A stretch of 64,000 nucleotides of DNA from Trematomus loennbergii (GCA_012861695.1 JAAOOA010000002.1:35357244-35421243), one strand, 5' to 3'; shown: positions 10,284-47,917, numbered from the stretch's first letter. A program made the numbers and translations. The notes: a model not told the origin generated them from the letters alone.

Positions 10284-10665
10284 AGGTAGGGTAGGTGATT
10301 CACTTCAGAAACACTTTTTGTTATATTCGATGGAATGCTCTTAACATCCCGATAGCAATTAATAAATTAAATGCTTTGACAATAAATACATAAAAAAATG
10401 TCATCTGGAAGCCATAGCGCTGTAAAAAGCACGACCAATCATCTGAGCCGACCCGGCTAAAATAACTGGATGGCCTACCTGCCTGTCAGCCTTCCATCTC
10501 GTGCATAAACTTATCTTGTGCCCTCATTGGTCATGTGCACGTTCGTGTGTGTTGGAGGAGGGGCTCTGTAAGGAAGTCTGAAGGAAGGGGCAGATTTTTT
10601 TCGGCTGCGTACTTTCAAATTCTAGCGCACTCGAGCTAGTTTCTCCATTCTTACCTACCCTACCT
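10284..10665. mobile_element. TTAA-flanked MITE, copy 1
   Basis: Ends AGGTAGGGTAGGT and complement are flanked by TTAA (10280-10283, 10666-10669). The interior shares segments (complementary strand) with 33252-33474, including 'ATTGGTCATGTGC' and 'TGTTGGAGGAGGGGCTCTG'. TTAA targets suggest mobilisation by a Kolobok or piggyBac transposase. No coding capacity. Confidence 0.8.
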
Positions 10666-11517
10666 TTAATGCTTACTTGCCGTGTCAAATCTTCATATCA
10701 TTTCAAATAAATGGAATATGAAATAAAACTAAATATTGTTGGCAACATTAACTGGTTTTGCCTTTTGTTGGCTAACTATTGTACCTGCATTTTGGCTTGT
10801 CTTTCTGTGTTGTTTTGATTCAGAATTTGCAATATCCCGAAGGTGGCTGTAGACAATAAATTGGGTCAATCATAGATAGAAACTATTTTGTACTTTTATA
10901 AAAGATGCACAATGTACACATTTCATTCTGAACGTGAATTAGCCTATTTAGTAGAACGAGCAAAAGACGAGTATCAAGGCTCACATCCATAGACATCATA
11001 AAATGAACTGGAGGCCTACTGTGGTTGTGTTCCATATCCTTAGTAGTATTTTTTATTGTTTTGTAAGGCTAAAAAACCAGAACTAAATAAAGGATATCCA
11101 TGCCATATTACGAACTGTAGCACATAGTATGTCGATATGTCCTTAATAGACTAAACTTTGATATCAGCAGTGACACGAACATAACAACCAGCACACCTGC
11201 TTTCATCAAATCATTAATGACGCTAGCTTAACGTGCATTTCCTCTTGCAAAGCCTCCACACCTGTCAGGCAAAATGAATACGTACATTAGAGTGTACTCA
11301 CTTACTTGTCAAAGTTTCTTCCTGCAGGTAGAAATATAATTATTGTCGGGCTACGTTTGTATTTTCTGTTAAATTAGCTTAAAGAACAATTTAAGCAAAG
11401 CTTAAAGAAAAGTAAGCACCTCCTCGCGGTCTTTTAATTGGGCACGTCATGCGCAGTGTATATATACTGACGTCATACGTTATTTCCCGTTATTTCCCAT
11501 CAACCCATCGCCTAACC

Positions 11518-12368
11518 CAGGGGTCTGCAACCCGCGGCTCCGGAGCGCATGCGGCTCTTTAAGCCCTTTGCTCTGGCTCCCTTGAGCTTAGACAAAAATA
11601 AGAAGGAAATAAAAAAAGAAGAACTATTTATATTTAATTGCATGGTTGAAAATGTTTGGTATCTTGTATTTTTAGGTGATACTGTGACTGTAAGGTCAAC
11701 TAAAATATGCGTCACATCCTGCTACGGTCCCGCGCCAGCGCCTTTTCTTGCAGGTGAATAACCTGACCCCCGGCTCGATGAGCGAACTATGGACAAATCA
11801 AAGAAAATAAAAGTATCGGAGGAACACAGAGGGTTTAATTCTGCGTGGACAGAGTTATATGCTTTCAAGGAAACGATGCTGGTTTACCGGTATGTTTGAT
11901 ACTGTATGTGAAGAGAAGTTGTCAAAGGTGCTGCAGCCTTTACGTATTGGAGGAAAAACACGGAAGAGGAAGACAGCTAACGATCTTCAGTCATAATTCA
12001 ATCCGTTAACTCTTTTTTAGGGTGCAGCTATATGTTTTATTTATTTTAAAGTGGGCCCATTTTAATTTTATTCAAATGTGCAGAGGACTCCCCAAGTGCT
12101 GTTTAATTCATTTTAAAGTAGGCCTGTGTATTTCTTTTAATTCTCCTTATAAGAGTTATTTGTTTATTATTAGAGGTAAACAGTTGTCTATAATGTAATA
12201 AATAATAAATGCAAAACAACTGTAGTTTTTGTCTATGATATAACAATATATACAACTGTATAAGCTACAGTATCAAGCTATCAAATATGTTTTGCGGCTC
12301 CAGACAAAACAAATTGGTGGATAAGGGGGCAAAATGGCTCTTTTGGTCAAAAAGGTTGCAGACCCCTG
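11518..12368. mobile_element. hAT-family element (copy B), inverted relative to copy A
   Basis: An 851-bp element with ends CAGGGGTCTGCAACC and GGTTGCAGACCCCTG. The flanking 8-mers GCCTAACC and GCCTCTCC agree at six of eight positions, consistent with an aged target duplication. A plus-strand start at 11789 ('MDKSKKIKVSEEHRGF', then stops) is the same transposase remnant as in copy A. It is a short deletion derivative. Confidence 0.88.
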
Positions 12369-13220
12369 GCCTCTCCTCAGAAATGTTGACCAGACATCAA
12401 CAATAAAGTTTGAAAACTATTTTATAATGTCAAGAAACGAATGTGTAGGTGAAAAACTCAACTAAAAATATTTGGGATACAGAGTTATAATCTTATAAGA
12501 ATAAAGTCAGAAAAATACAAGCTTGTTGCAATATTAAGATAAAGTTGCAATAATAAATGAAACAACTCACTGAGTATACTTGATCAGATGTATGTGCATG
12601 CTTCCTGACATTTCCTATGCAGTTACTATCTCTTTAAAAAAGAAAAATAATAATATAATGTTATATTGTCTTACTTTCCGCAATAGTCGCAATATCACAA
12701 GAACACTTGTTGTATGTATTTAATTGTAGAATATAAACTGCCCTGCCCTCTATTGCTACAACCCTCCAAATGTACACAAAACAAACCTACATTGGGGCAA
12801 CATTCATGTTATGCCAGGTGGAGCATATCTGGGAAATGATTGTTCGTCGTCAGGAACAACAATATGGTCAGAATAGATATGCATACTAAACTACATTCCA
12901 CGTGTTTTTCTTTCTTAAAAACTGATTAAAAGTACACAATTCTTTATTTGTCTCACTCCATCATTAGCCCCACAAATTCATAATCATTCCAACAAGCAGA
13001 AAAAAAGCAATTAAACTTGTCTGCTGGTGTTAATGAGATGTTGAGGGTTGAATGGATTTGGTCTCATGAGAAGTGTCTGTAATTGCTTGCTTGACTTTGG
13101 TTCATAGAATATAAGTTGCTTAAAATTATCTGGAATACTTGTTTTCCATACTTGGTGAGCAGCAGTTGTGTTATATGCAAATTATGAATAATAAAAGACA
13201 GATTTTTTTTTGGGAACGCT

Positions 13221-13226
13221 TTTATT
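13221..13226 (-). terminator. Polyadenylation signal of the SEL1L3-like gene
   Basis: AATAAA on the minus strand, about 215 bp after the stop codon at 13441. It is the first good signal downstream. Confidence 0.5.
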
Positions 13227-13440
13227 CAACAGTAGAATATTTACAAACTCAAAAACGTGCCGGACAAATGGTAAAAACTATATATATTTTTAATAACATT
13301 TACATTTGTTCTTTACAGTGATTCGATAGTAAACATATGTAAACTAACACAGAATGTGTTGATGCCGTTGCCGTGCAGGTTGAGTTTGCTGTTTTATTCA
13401 AGATTTTTTTGTGCAGACCATCCTATGGAGAATTTTGGCT

Positions 13441-16400
13441 CTAGGTGGGAGAGGGGACATGTCTCCGGAGCATACCAAGGATGATTAAGAATATCGTTGG
13501 AGCTGCAACTGCTGCAACAGTAGTGGAGAACTGTGGGACATAATATGACCAAGATGTAAACAAAATGTTCCCAATATCACAATAATGCCTGTTTACTTTG
13601 GCCAGTTATTATTATTGTAATAATGATAATTATTATTATAATAGTTATAATCAGCAAGGTACTTGAAATGACTTTTGGTAATGAATGCATTGCTAATTAT
13701 ACTTCTGTACTTTCATTTTAAAATTGTTAACCTTTACTTAAGAATATCAAACTTACCGTGATAGCAGTGCTGTAGTCTTTTTGGAAAGATTGAAGATGCA
13801 CTTTGAAGAGGGCGAGGCTGCAAGGCAAGTATGAATCTGTATCTTCTGAGTCTCTGCATCTTTTGGAAGAAAATATGGAACAGATAGAATTTAGAATAGA
13901 AAATAGTGTACTGCAATGCATTTACTGGACATTACCGATGTATAAACATATACAGTTTGAACACACCTTTCGTACAAAGTGCTTAGGAGCAAACTGTTGT
14001 CTGCCATGTAGAGCTCTGAAAGGCCAAGTTGGATCAATACTGACAGCGGCAGCCTGTAACCCTCCGCAGTGAGAAGGCCAAGGTTGTACCATCCCTGTGG
14101 AAGAACAGTATGGCTTTCACAAACACATATGTGCACTCTCAATAATGAATATAAAACAACATTGAACAAATATTTACAGCAAGAAAATCAATTTAAAAGA
14201 AGCAGACCTGTGGTTCATCCCTTAGTGCTGCACGCGTGTACATCTCTGCTGCAGAACACAGATCTTTCTGCCCCTCATACAACAGGTCACCCATCCTAAT
14301 AAAGGCTGGAGGGGAAGTAGAATTCAAGTTTTTTTCTTTTATGGTTTAAGGTAGTTATGTTTCCAAAAACTGGAAAAAAAGAAATGTTAGTTACCATGAG
14401 GGTCAGGATTTTGACTTTGGATTGTAAGGTTATAATATCTCCACATACAGTTTGATGCAAAAGAAGGATCCAGAAAACCTAACTAGAGTACAAAAATATA
14501 TATTTAAAATGTATTTAAAAATGTAATATTTAACAATGAACAAATCAAACCATGATACTACAGCTAATAGAGATATCTCACCATATTCTGATCACAAAGA
14601 TATGCTGCATTGAATTGTGCAGGAGGGTACCCGGACTCAGCAGCCATCATGTAATATAACAGCGAGCTGAACCTGTTGAAAAGCTGGCATATTAATGTTC
14701 TCCAACTGCTTTGAAGTAATCAGGATCATGGCAAGTGTGAATAGAGAAACAGATTACATGTCACTCTTGAGATTTGAATCCAAGGCCTTCCGTAAGATGC
14801 TGCCCAGGTACCCATTGTGCTCAGCGGCCCACTTTGCCCACCTGCAGTCAGTTAAAAGGACACATCAGTCACGGCATAATGACAAATAATATATGGGAAT
14901 TTAAAAAATGTTAAAAGTAAGTAGCTAACAAAACAGCATCTGATGGACGTCTGTTGACTTGGCCTGGTATCCCAGTGGTCCAGTAGCTAGCGAGTTGAAC
15001 TGCTCCCCGGATGTGCCCTCTCTCTGCAGACTTCAGATAGTACTGATAGGCCATAAACTGTCAAAAACAAATTATTTACCTGTTGATACAGTATAAGAAC
15101 TCAATACAAGTCTGTAAACACACAACTAGACAATAACAAAAAGCATACTTGAGCTAACCTGGTTTGCAGCTTTTCCTGGGTACAGACCTGTGAGTGCATG
15201 ACAGCGAGATTCAGAGCAGCGTCCGGACTCCCGAGCTCATCCGCCTGCTCCCACAGCTTCACGCCTGCTTGTAGTCCTGGTTAAATTTCTCGTAATACCA
15301 GGCCAGGGCATTGATTGCAGGCACAAAATTCTGTGGGATGGAGTAATGAAAAAACCAGTCATCTACAATTTGGGGTACATTCCATGTCCATTGATGTCCA
15401 TTGATGATAATTATATTTATTCTAACTATTTTCTTCAAAAATATCATATTTTGCTTATTATTTGAAAGCATGTTATAATCACACAAACATGATGTGCATC
15501 CTATGCTTCATTTAGCTTGAAATGTGTCATGATGTTCTTAAATTGACAGTTTTTGCTATGTCCGTTTCAGTTGAGGGTGACTTTCATTGTCAACTATGTT
15601 GCACCTCATTTTTTCAAATTTCAAAATATCTAAAATAGTGCTTCTGATATCCTTTATATTATAATGTAAAGGATATTGTAATCTACACAGGTTGGAGTTT
15701 TACATGACATCTCTTAAAACTATCAAAATGACCTGTATGGTAGTTTTATAATACAAAATATCCCTAAACTTAATGACAGTGCTGAACATATCACATGAAA
15801 AACAAAACTTTAATACAATTATTTTTGAAACTTAAAAAATCATTGGATATATGGTAGAATAGACTCAAGAGCCTTTCAAATTGGATTTTACTTGAAGTGC
15901 AGGACTTAATCAAATGATTGTAATGACATCAAGTTTGTCTGTAACATAGTTGACAAACTGAGTAGTGAAAACATCCTTTCCCTCAAAATAAAATAATGTT
16001 TAAGCTTTGCAACTAGTGGATATGTTACACTAAGGAATATACTAACTTGAACCACTGATTGTTCTATTGAGAAAGAACACTTTTTTTGTACTGTTTTGTT
16101 GATGTGAAATGTACCCTAAATTATAGAATCAGATACATGGAGTGAAAACCCCCAAATAAATAAATAATACAGTAATTAGTGTTAATGATAGTTAATGAAT
16201 CATTAAGAACCTTTTCCATTGCTTTCTTCAGGAAAGTCAGAGCTTTTGGAATGTCCTTTTTAACTCCATGCCCCTGCAGAGACACAGTTTTAATCAATAA
16301 TAAATGATCTTTCAGTGGATTGTCATGTTTCTTATGTATATGAGCTGTAGTTCTCACATGCATTAGGACTATGCCATAGTCATACATTGACACAGGGTCC

Positions 16401-19400
16401 TCCCACTGGACAGCTCCCCGTTCGTAGTGCCTCGCAGCAGTCTGGATATCTGGAGTCACTCCCTGCTGACCCCAGTACAGCATGCGGGCAACTGCTTGCT
16501 GAAAAAACAGTTGCTGAATTATAATAAAATAAATCCTCTCCTTGTTCAATTGTCTGGAGCCATTCTTTTACTCTGAAATGTGTACCCTTAAAAAACGTAA
16601 AGTATATGAATCTTAAGATTATTTGTTTTATTTTTTATCCCACTTGTTTTTATCCGACTTTCTGTTCTGGTGTTTATAGGTTCAACTTAAAAAGACAAGC
16701 TGCCAAAACAGGTACCTCTGCTTCAGCTGCTCCCCTGCGTGCCTGCAGTTTCAGCCATTGGAAGATATGATGATGTGTATTGGTCTGGAGACTCAACACC
16801 TCATCATTGTTTAAGTAAACGGCCTCAACATATGTCTGAAAAAATAAAGAAAAAAGGGAAGACAAATGTAAAATCAAAAACCAAAGCCTTGGTGCATTGA
16901 ATACAACATGTAGCCCTTTTGAGCATTGTAATATTATCAAAGGTGTATAATACTGCTATCTATCTTGATAAAACAGCAACAAAGGTAAACAAATGTATGG
17001 AAATCTAAGAATTATAGCCACCATAAGGAGAGACTTTTTCTTATATAATATGTATAAAACAATTTATATCATGCCATTAATTACCATGAATTTATTTATG
17101 CAAGAGAAAGTTCATAGACTCAAAATAGATCAAAATTAAGTTCTAAAGAAATTGGACTACATACTTTAATTTAGAAATCACATTCAAAATGAGCCTGCAA
17201 ACCATATAGTCACATCCACATACATTACCTGCTCTGGTGTGTGATTGTGACGGTCTAAAGTTGTCTGTTTAGCAATGTTTGCATAATATGCATAGGCCAG
17301 GTCGGGGTCTGTGGGGAGGCCATGGACACCCTGATGGTGCATGTGCCCAAGATGCAGAAGAGCTAACCGATCATCCTTCTGGGCTGCCATCAGGGCCAGG
17401 AGCCAAGCCTATACCAAACACAAGGGGAAGAGATAATATGGCAGAAATGTTCACCACAGGCAGAATATTCTTCTATAGCTGACCCAGTAGCACACACCTT
17501 ATTGGGCTGCTCCTTCACTCCCAGGCCAGCGCTGTAGAGCACAGAGGACATGTGCAGAGCTCGGTTATCAGCTAAGCAGCCAGCTTGGAGCAGCAGTGGT
17601 AATATTCTGCTGACCACTCCAGTGCTGCTCGCTCTGCTCAGCTTATGAAGTGATAAGGAGTACAGTGCTCTGCCCAAAGCTGGCAGGCTGACTCCTTCTC
17701 CTGCAAGTCAGCAAGTGAACTGATTTCAGTGCTTCATGTGGAATAACACATTGATATCATCAGGGAAAAACATTAGGAATACAAATTCTGATTGTTTACT
17801 CACATTAGAGAAATGTGTCATTCATTAAACATTTTCAGCAACACTTTGTTTAGATCACCTTAATATTTAAGTGGATATCCTAAAGTTGATGCAATCCCTA
17901 AACTCTGGATGAACAGTGTTCATCGTGAAAAAGCAATTGGTTATCTATTTCAGTGTCGTCAATGCTTCAATTATTTTAGGTTTGAATATGACATGATAAA
18001 TCCGCAAATAATTTATTGCATGCAGAAAAAGTTGTATAAATGTAAAGCATCTAAAAATGGGCTCGAGGTTTGACAGAATTTATTTCGGTCAAAAATCTTC
18101 ATCTACCAATAAGAATTGTAAAAGTGTAATTGTTCCACCCTTACAAACGAAAAAGTTAATAGAAGATTCATACAGATTTTTAATCAATAACAGGTTAACG
18201 GAAAACACACGTTTTTTGGTGTTCAGAAGCTCAAGTTCAAAAACGTATACCTTCATATTTGTTGTTACTTAGCCTACCCATAAATATATTGTACCAGTGC
18301 AAGGTTACTCACTTTTACGCAGGTTATCTCTTACCATGTTTGAAAGCCAGAAACTTGGCCAGGTCTGCAGCCTGTCTTCTATGAGGGACAGCTGCCTCCC
18401 ACAGCTCGCACTGTGAGTACGATGGTAATCTGTCCTTTCCCATCCACTCATGGAAAGCATCAAAACAGGTGTCTGAAAAGAAATCATGGATAGTTCATTT
18501 GCACATTCAGTAGCACTGCAGAGAATATTTCAGATACAGTAACTTTAGCACCATCTGGTGGTTATATAAGCCTACTACCAGACTCTTTCTCCTGTTCAGC
18601 CCTGAAAGAATAGCCACTGATTTTAACATCCATCTCGAGACGAAATCGTTGACAGGTCTGCAGCCATCCAGTCAGGTTCAAGGCCCTGATAACATCTGGA
18701 ATAACAACTTCAGACTGGAGAAGATAACAAAAAAGATCAGTCACAAATGTAGTTAAAGGTTGAAATGGGAAATAACTGTGAGCAGATGCATTATATTACC
18801 ATGCTGTACGGTGGTATTCTGTTGCGGTGGTAAACCACTGGCCCAAAATAACCGTCCACACCTCTTATGTATTTCCCTCCACCAATCACAAAATATCCCT
18901 CTGTGTCATCGAGCACGACAGCATGACCCATCCTGCAAGACACATCGTGAACATGTTGACCCTTGAAGTGCATTTTCATTTTTGGTATAACTGAATCATG
19001 TAATGAATCTATTTGTATTGTCAGAAGTACACTTACACATATTCTTGTGAATAAACTGTCCTCTGCTCTTTATCCATGCACACCATGGACAGAGTAACCT
19101 GAGATGCAAACACATGATTATGAACTACTTATTTGTAATTTCTACAATTATTCACATACTTTAAAGAGTCTAAGGACAATCCTTTGCCAACAGGAGACTA
19201 CTCACCGTTCTACCAATCAACATCACACTGATTTGGCACCACTCATTCAAAGGCACCTTGAATTGAGAAACAAATGCAGAGGATTCCTCTGCCTCTCCAT
19301 CCATCTGGACGTGTAGCTGTCCTGTACACATGAGGAAATGACTCATGTACGTCCAGATAATAACATATAATGTTATTACATAGAGAATATCTGAGAGGTA

Positions 19401-20810
19401 ATAGAACAATCCAAATTATACCTGATTCTTTGAGGAACAGTGTTGGTGTAACATAGTTTAGATGGGAGTCTATGTGATAAACACACCACACAATCTGTCC
19501 TGGCAGTTACTGGTCACAAATACCCAGATGGAAAACATACACCTGACAAAAATACAAAGCACATTAAGTTAACCATCCTAAATAATATCTGAATAACAGA
19601 AATTAAGCTATATTTGGTGTGACTTTTGATGTCTTACCATGGAAGAGAGATGGCTTTAACACGCAAGTACTCCAGAAACTCACTGCTGTAAGAGTCCAGT
19701 GTCTTCGTGATACCGAAGCTTCCTCCAGTTGAAGCAAACATCGAAGGCAGGAAATGCACTGTTTCTGAATGAAAATAAAGCGTTTTGATTGGGATTTTAA
19801 ATATATTTGTAAAATCTAAAAACACCACCATCCTTTCAAGACAAGTAAAGCATGACAGTAAAGTGGACATAATATGAAAAACTACTTTTTTTTATCGCTT
19901 GTGCATATACATATGGGTTTTTGGGGAGCCTAACCACCCAAACACTGTCAATTAGGACCACCCAGTCAGCTTTTTGTGTGCTATGGGTCAGAATCTGTCA
20001 GATTCAGACAGATGGTTTAAGAAGCATGTTCTTATGAATTACAATTAGGTACCTGAATGAATCTCCCCCTTAAAATGTTTTACGCACCCTAAGATAATTA
20101 ATTTGTATATCTGAAGAGTGTGTTCTCTGTTGTTAAATGTTACATGTTAGTTGCCTTTTTCCACATAGTTTGAAGCAAGTTTTCCAACCTTACCTTGCTC
20201 CAAAGGGCATTGTTTCTTTGCAGACCGTTGACTAACTTCAGCATTTGTGTACTCCAGGAGAAGCACAGTTGATGCTGCTTTACAGGTCGACTAAAGAAAG
20301 CTTTAGGCTGCAAAGTTGCCAAATTCTGAGCAGTGACAGACCCCTCGCTGTCATCAAGTCCACTGTATCTGACTGACGCCAGAAGGATGCAACTCAGCAC
20401 CCACTGGGAGTCAGGGATAATCCCATCAGGTTGATACACCAGCCAATCCGGAAAGTTCACCACCAGGGTCTTTATTTCAGGGTCACCGGGGACACAGCTC
20501 CATTTCTTCAGCTGGAGTGTGGAAGTGATGCCAGTTCGAAAGATACAATACAGTCCAGCTGTACTGTGGCAGGAGCATCACAAGAGTAAAGTATTTTCAA
20601 AAGATGATCTGACAGAGGCTCGTCTGGAGGATTCAGGAGTTTCACAGAGTCTAAACCCCAGACGATCTGTTTGAGGGAGGGGGAATTAACACATTATATA
20701 ATATGTTTAAATCAAATAACACGGGTACCACAGATAATGAAGTTAAAACCAGCTCCTACCTGCACGAGACAAAACTGACAGATGTATTTGTATAGTATTT
20801 GGAAATCCAT
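13441..20810 (-). CDS. sel1l3-like: SEL1L3-family protein (Sel1 repeats, LamG-like N-terminal half), 23 coding exons
   Basis: Exons (5' to 3'): 20810-20760, 20666-20194, 19764-19638, 19542-19422, 19321-19206, 19098-19037, 18932-18800, 18714-18579, 18472-18335, 17700-17498, 17408-17229, 16835-16716, 16498-16358, 16273-16211, 15330-15159, 15057-14930, 14841-14758, 14672-14582, 14478-14395, 14305-14208, 14094-13967, 13859-13757, 13530-13441. The order matches human SEL1L3: a concanavalin/LamG-like part ('GYFVIGGGKYIRGVDGYFGP'), Sel1 repeats ('ARMLYWGQQGV', 'GHGVKKDIPKALTFLKKA', 'NALAWYYEKF'), then a C-terminal membrane helix and short tail. It starts at a weak signal-like peptide with an upstream in-frame stop, giving 1015 residues against 1132 in human. 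Six single-base corrections are needed (see findings), so it is either an assembly-damaged gene or a young pseudogene. It is probably an ER/secretory membrane protein; its molecular role is unknown. Confidence 0.85.
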
Positions 20811-21189
20811 GTTTTCATTAAACACCCCATTAAAGAGTTTCAAGCTGAAAAGAAACACGGAGCCTTAAGATCCGGCATTCATCCTGCTCCACCTTACTTA
20901 TATTGAACCATAGGTCAATATTTAACAGCACATAGCCCCACCCTCATTGCTATATACACAGTGCAGTTTGGGTGGAGCGTTGTTGATACAACCACAGGGA
21001 AACTGCAATAATTCACCTACTACATCAGCATTTAAATGTAAATTACAATTATGTTTCGGGGCAAACTTGAGTTCACTGCCACTCCTGAAAAATAATATTT
21101 AAGAGAAGCCAGCCTTTGTTGATTTCTACTGATCTGAGGTGTTGTGTAGCAGAATGTGGTGTAATGTTCATACGAAATAATTCATTTTT

Positions 21190-23326
21190 CATTCAAAATA
21201 GTTTATTGCTATCATGCAGGAGTGCCGTAAAAGTCTAGACCATCACAGAAGATGCAAAATTGTCATTTTCTCTGTACAAATATACTGTGTGAATTCATAA
21301 ATAGAAGCTGAAAATGAAGAGAAAGAAGAAGTAGGGTGGGTAACTCTTTTTGACCCAATATAGGTTTGTTACAGCATTTGACATGCATCAACAATACAGT
21401 GCATTATACTCGGAGCAGACAGACACACGCACACATTCAGATGGCAAAAACATTAACAGCTCTGTCGTGCAAAGAGGTACAAATGACACTTTAAAAAAAA
21501 AAGTACCAGTAGGAAATCCATTTTTTTGTTGTTGCTGGTTTCTAAAATAAAGCATTCAAACAAGTCGTATACATTTAGACCACCTGTTACATTATGAGGC
21601 CGTCGAGGCCCACTGTGTCGTCTGCAGCACTTTTTGGTTGTTCATTGGTCAGGAACACCCTAAGTGTACTGGCGTCCTTACTACTTTAGCAATCACCTAC
21701 AACTACTGATGCATAGTTCTGTGCTCATATGAAGCTGTCAATATTAAAACTGGCACAATGTTTTTTGCTGCGATAATCTGAGAGTAGTAATTATCTGTAA
21801 CAAATGTAAAATATTGTACTGATGATACTGTTACAGGAACATTACCTCTGACATTCAGCGTTGAAGCTCAGGAGATACATTACACACTGTTCATATAAAG
21901 CATGTGTTCTTTGTAAAGGGGGCGCACACACTACATACAAAGGCTTCTGACAGTTTGGATAGATTTGGCACTTTGACATGACTCGTTAAGCTAAATCTTC
22001 CATAAAAGGTGAATTGTAAAGGAGTTAGAACTTGAACATTTATATCAAACAGAGCAAATTAATTTGCCTGGTAACTATAGCCCTTACCAGCACCCATCTT
22101 AAACCGACAAACTGCTGAGAAGTTTTCATTCTCAGCTAAATAGTTATTTAAACAAAATCAATAGGACTGGGGAAAGCAGGAGCCAAAAGGAACGGTAAAC
22201 TTGAACCAAATCTTAAAACACAAAAGATTACTCTTTATCAAATAGTTCAGTAAACATGTGCTTTAGTATTTTGTGTTAAAATCTTTGATATATGTTGTCT
22301 CGGTATATAATGTACTTTTTTCTCTGATGTAACTTTTAAATTCAATACAAAGATAAATAAAAGCACAATAACACGCAGTCTCATAAGTCATGATGTTCTT
22401 GGTAATCGACGCAGAAACTACAAACGTTGATCACTACCTACTCCATTGAGGAAACGTGATATTCCAAATATTAATCAGTGGTTAAACTTGTTGGCATGTT
22501 TTAAAAGCTAGACACTTAAAGCAAAGCATTTCTCTCACTCTCATGCACTCGACACCTAAATACTAAAAGTAAAGCAAAATATCTAATGCTGGAATTTGAT
22601 GGTCCTTTTGTAACTCTTGAGATCCAATGTTACACATTATTAATATCTATATTATTTCTAAATCAACCAATAGCTGAAATTGCTGTTCCCAAAATGATCT
22701 TTATGTCACTGTTGTACCACTCTTGAGATTGTATTGACTACTCTTCAGTTTGAGGACCTCTTGATTGTGTCATTTACTCTGCCAGAAGAGACAGGGAAAA
22801 TGGTAACCTTCGATAAAAAACTAAGTATTGAGTGAAACAAAGAGGTGCACATTCACTTTGAACGTGTAGGCTAGGTGGTTAGGTAGTAATAAAAGAAACA
22901 TCAAGTGTTGTCTAAGCAGGTTAACAACATAACCAAGCAAACACTAAGAGCATTCAAGTAGCCTACCAGTCAAACAAAAGTGAAGACATGCAACATGTTA
23001 AATATTTAGGAACAAGAAAGAAAACTGGTGACAAAACATTTGCCTTTGGGACTGGCACAACTTCCTGCAGAATAAATAATACTTTACATTCCAATATACA
23101 AACTTACCCATTCCCCACATATTGAACATTGACCAAAAAGCAGATAAAACTGAACATCTGGTTGCTCCCACAGTTTCTTAAGAGTAGGTGTCGTACCTAC
23201 CAAAAGATGCAACGGCAACAAATTGTACCATCTTTTCACCATTAAAGAACCCATAAAACTTTTCTCAAAAACAGACCAGAGGAATACAGTCACACAGCGT
23301 TGATAGCCCTGTAGTTCATGTAGCCC
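21190..23326 (-). other. stim1: STIM1 3' untranslated region
   Basis: AT-rich, no coding frame, directly after the STIM1 stop. A minus-strand AATAAA at 21202-21207 is a plausible end, only about 400 bp before the SEL1L3-like start codon on the same strand. The 3' end is inferred. Confidence 0.5.
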
Positions 23327-46384
<23,058 letters not shown>

Positions 46385-47917
46385 GACTGGTGTGTGCTGG
46401 AAAGTAGACAGAGTCTATTCACAATTCAGATCATTCTTGCAACACAATTTTGCAGGGTTTCTATCCAGGTACATCAATTAAACATTGCCTAGAACAGAAA
46501 CTGCTTTGACTCTGAGAACATATGAAAAGGAGAGAAAAACGCATTACGTTGGCTTGTTTAGAGGACACCGTGAAATATTGTTAGTTAACATTACAAAAAT
46601 ATCCCATGCAGCAAAAGCGGAAACATGCCATCACTTCTCAGTGTAAAAGTGTTCTTGCTAAATAAATTAAGGTACACAGTCGTTTGTAAGTTATCTAATA
46701 CCTGGCTTTTGCGAAGTCAGCTTGTTAAGCCTTATTTTGACAGTTTAGCTGTGCTTCAGGGTTCTTGGCATCATGTTTTAAACACATGTTGCCTCAAGGA
46801 GAATAATAATAAGATTATCAGAAGTAACTGCAGCCTGGTCTGTGTGAGTCTGGTGTGCAGATGTCTGACAAGCTTCAACAAGCTATGAAATGCCATTTTA
46901 TTCAATTATAAATAAACAAGCTTATAGAAAAGCCTGATGCCACATTTCAGTGAACTTTTATTTCATAATTCCACATTTATTTCCCAGTTATCCACATACT
47001 CAGATCAATGGTTGTTTGGTAATTTGTTGTCAAGTCATCAGTTGTCCCACAGCACAACAACCAATCAAAGGAGCGTATCAACTCCATGCCAAAGCTCGGT
47101 TGCCATCTGTTATGAACCAGACTTGCAGGAGCAGAGAAAGTAGGAAACCGCAGCTCGAGTCTTGTTCCCGTAAGTTACAGCAGGGTAGGGATCTCTCTAA
47201 AGAAACTGGCTTTGTAGACACAACTGCGGGGACAGTCCTCCCTGTTCTGCTGGTCACTGCCGACAGACTTCCCGAAAACGGACCCAGTGGCACCGAAGAC
47301 AAGCATCAGAAGCATAACAAATATTACTTGACTTCCATTACGAGTTACATGTTCCAAACTGTAACTTTAGATAAAACCATCCCCCAACAGGAATATCATA
47401 GCATCTTGTCTACAAGACTGGCCCTGACACATCAAGTCAACTGTCAGCCGGGCTGTTGGTAAGAGCCTGGCGCCTTAGTTTTTTGCGATTTAATGAAAAT
47501 GACTCCGATAAGCAATTGAGAGCACAAGAGAAACCCTCTGAAATAAAGCGTAGTGGTAAGCGAGAGTGAAGTGAAAGTGATTGGCAAACGTTACGTTGTA
47601 TTTTTTCTACATAAAGAAGCAGAACATACCATTTTGGCTTCTTAAACTACTAGTTCTTTGATGTTGGTTTGGTGTTTGGGCATTGAGATCTCCAGCCACA
47701 TCCCAGCAGGTTCTGAGCGCGACTGGTTTTTGGCAGTGTACGATTGAGAGAAATCTAGATCTGATATTCTACCTAAGGCGTACAGGCACTTGAACAAACA
47801 AGCATGTCTAAGTCATAGGGTTGGACAGCAACTTGGCTAAACTAAAGAAGCAGCAACTAATCCCAACATAGCACCCTGCCTGCCAGGTTGCTATGTCAAT
47901 AAATGTGGAATGATAAC

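Larger units (their letters stand above)
7934..13220. other. Gene-poor interval downstream of the SEL1L3-like gene
   Basis: Apart from the MITE at 10284-10665, the hAT copy at 11518-12368 and one uncertain exon (8965-9115), I find no protein-like frame, RNA gene or recognisable repeat. It is AT-rich, with short simple runs. Confidence 0.5.

Noticed and set aside
46950..47462. 170-codon plus-strand ORF
   Set aside because: No recognisable domain, no splice or promoter context, and it lies in the STIM1 5' intron with an overlapping ORF on the other strand.
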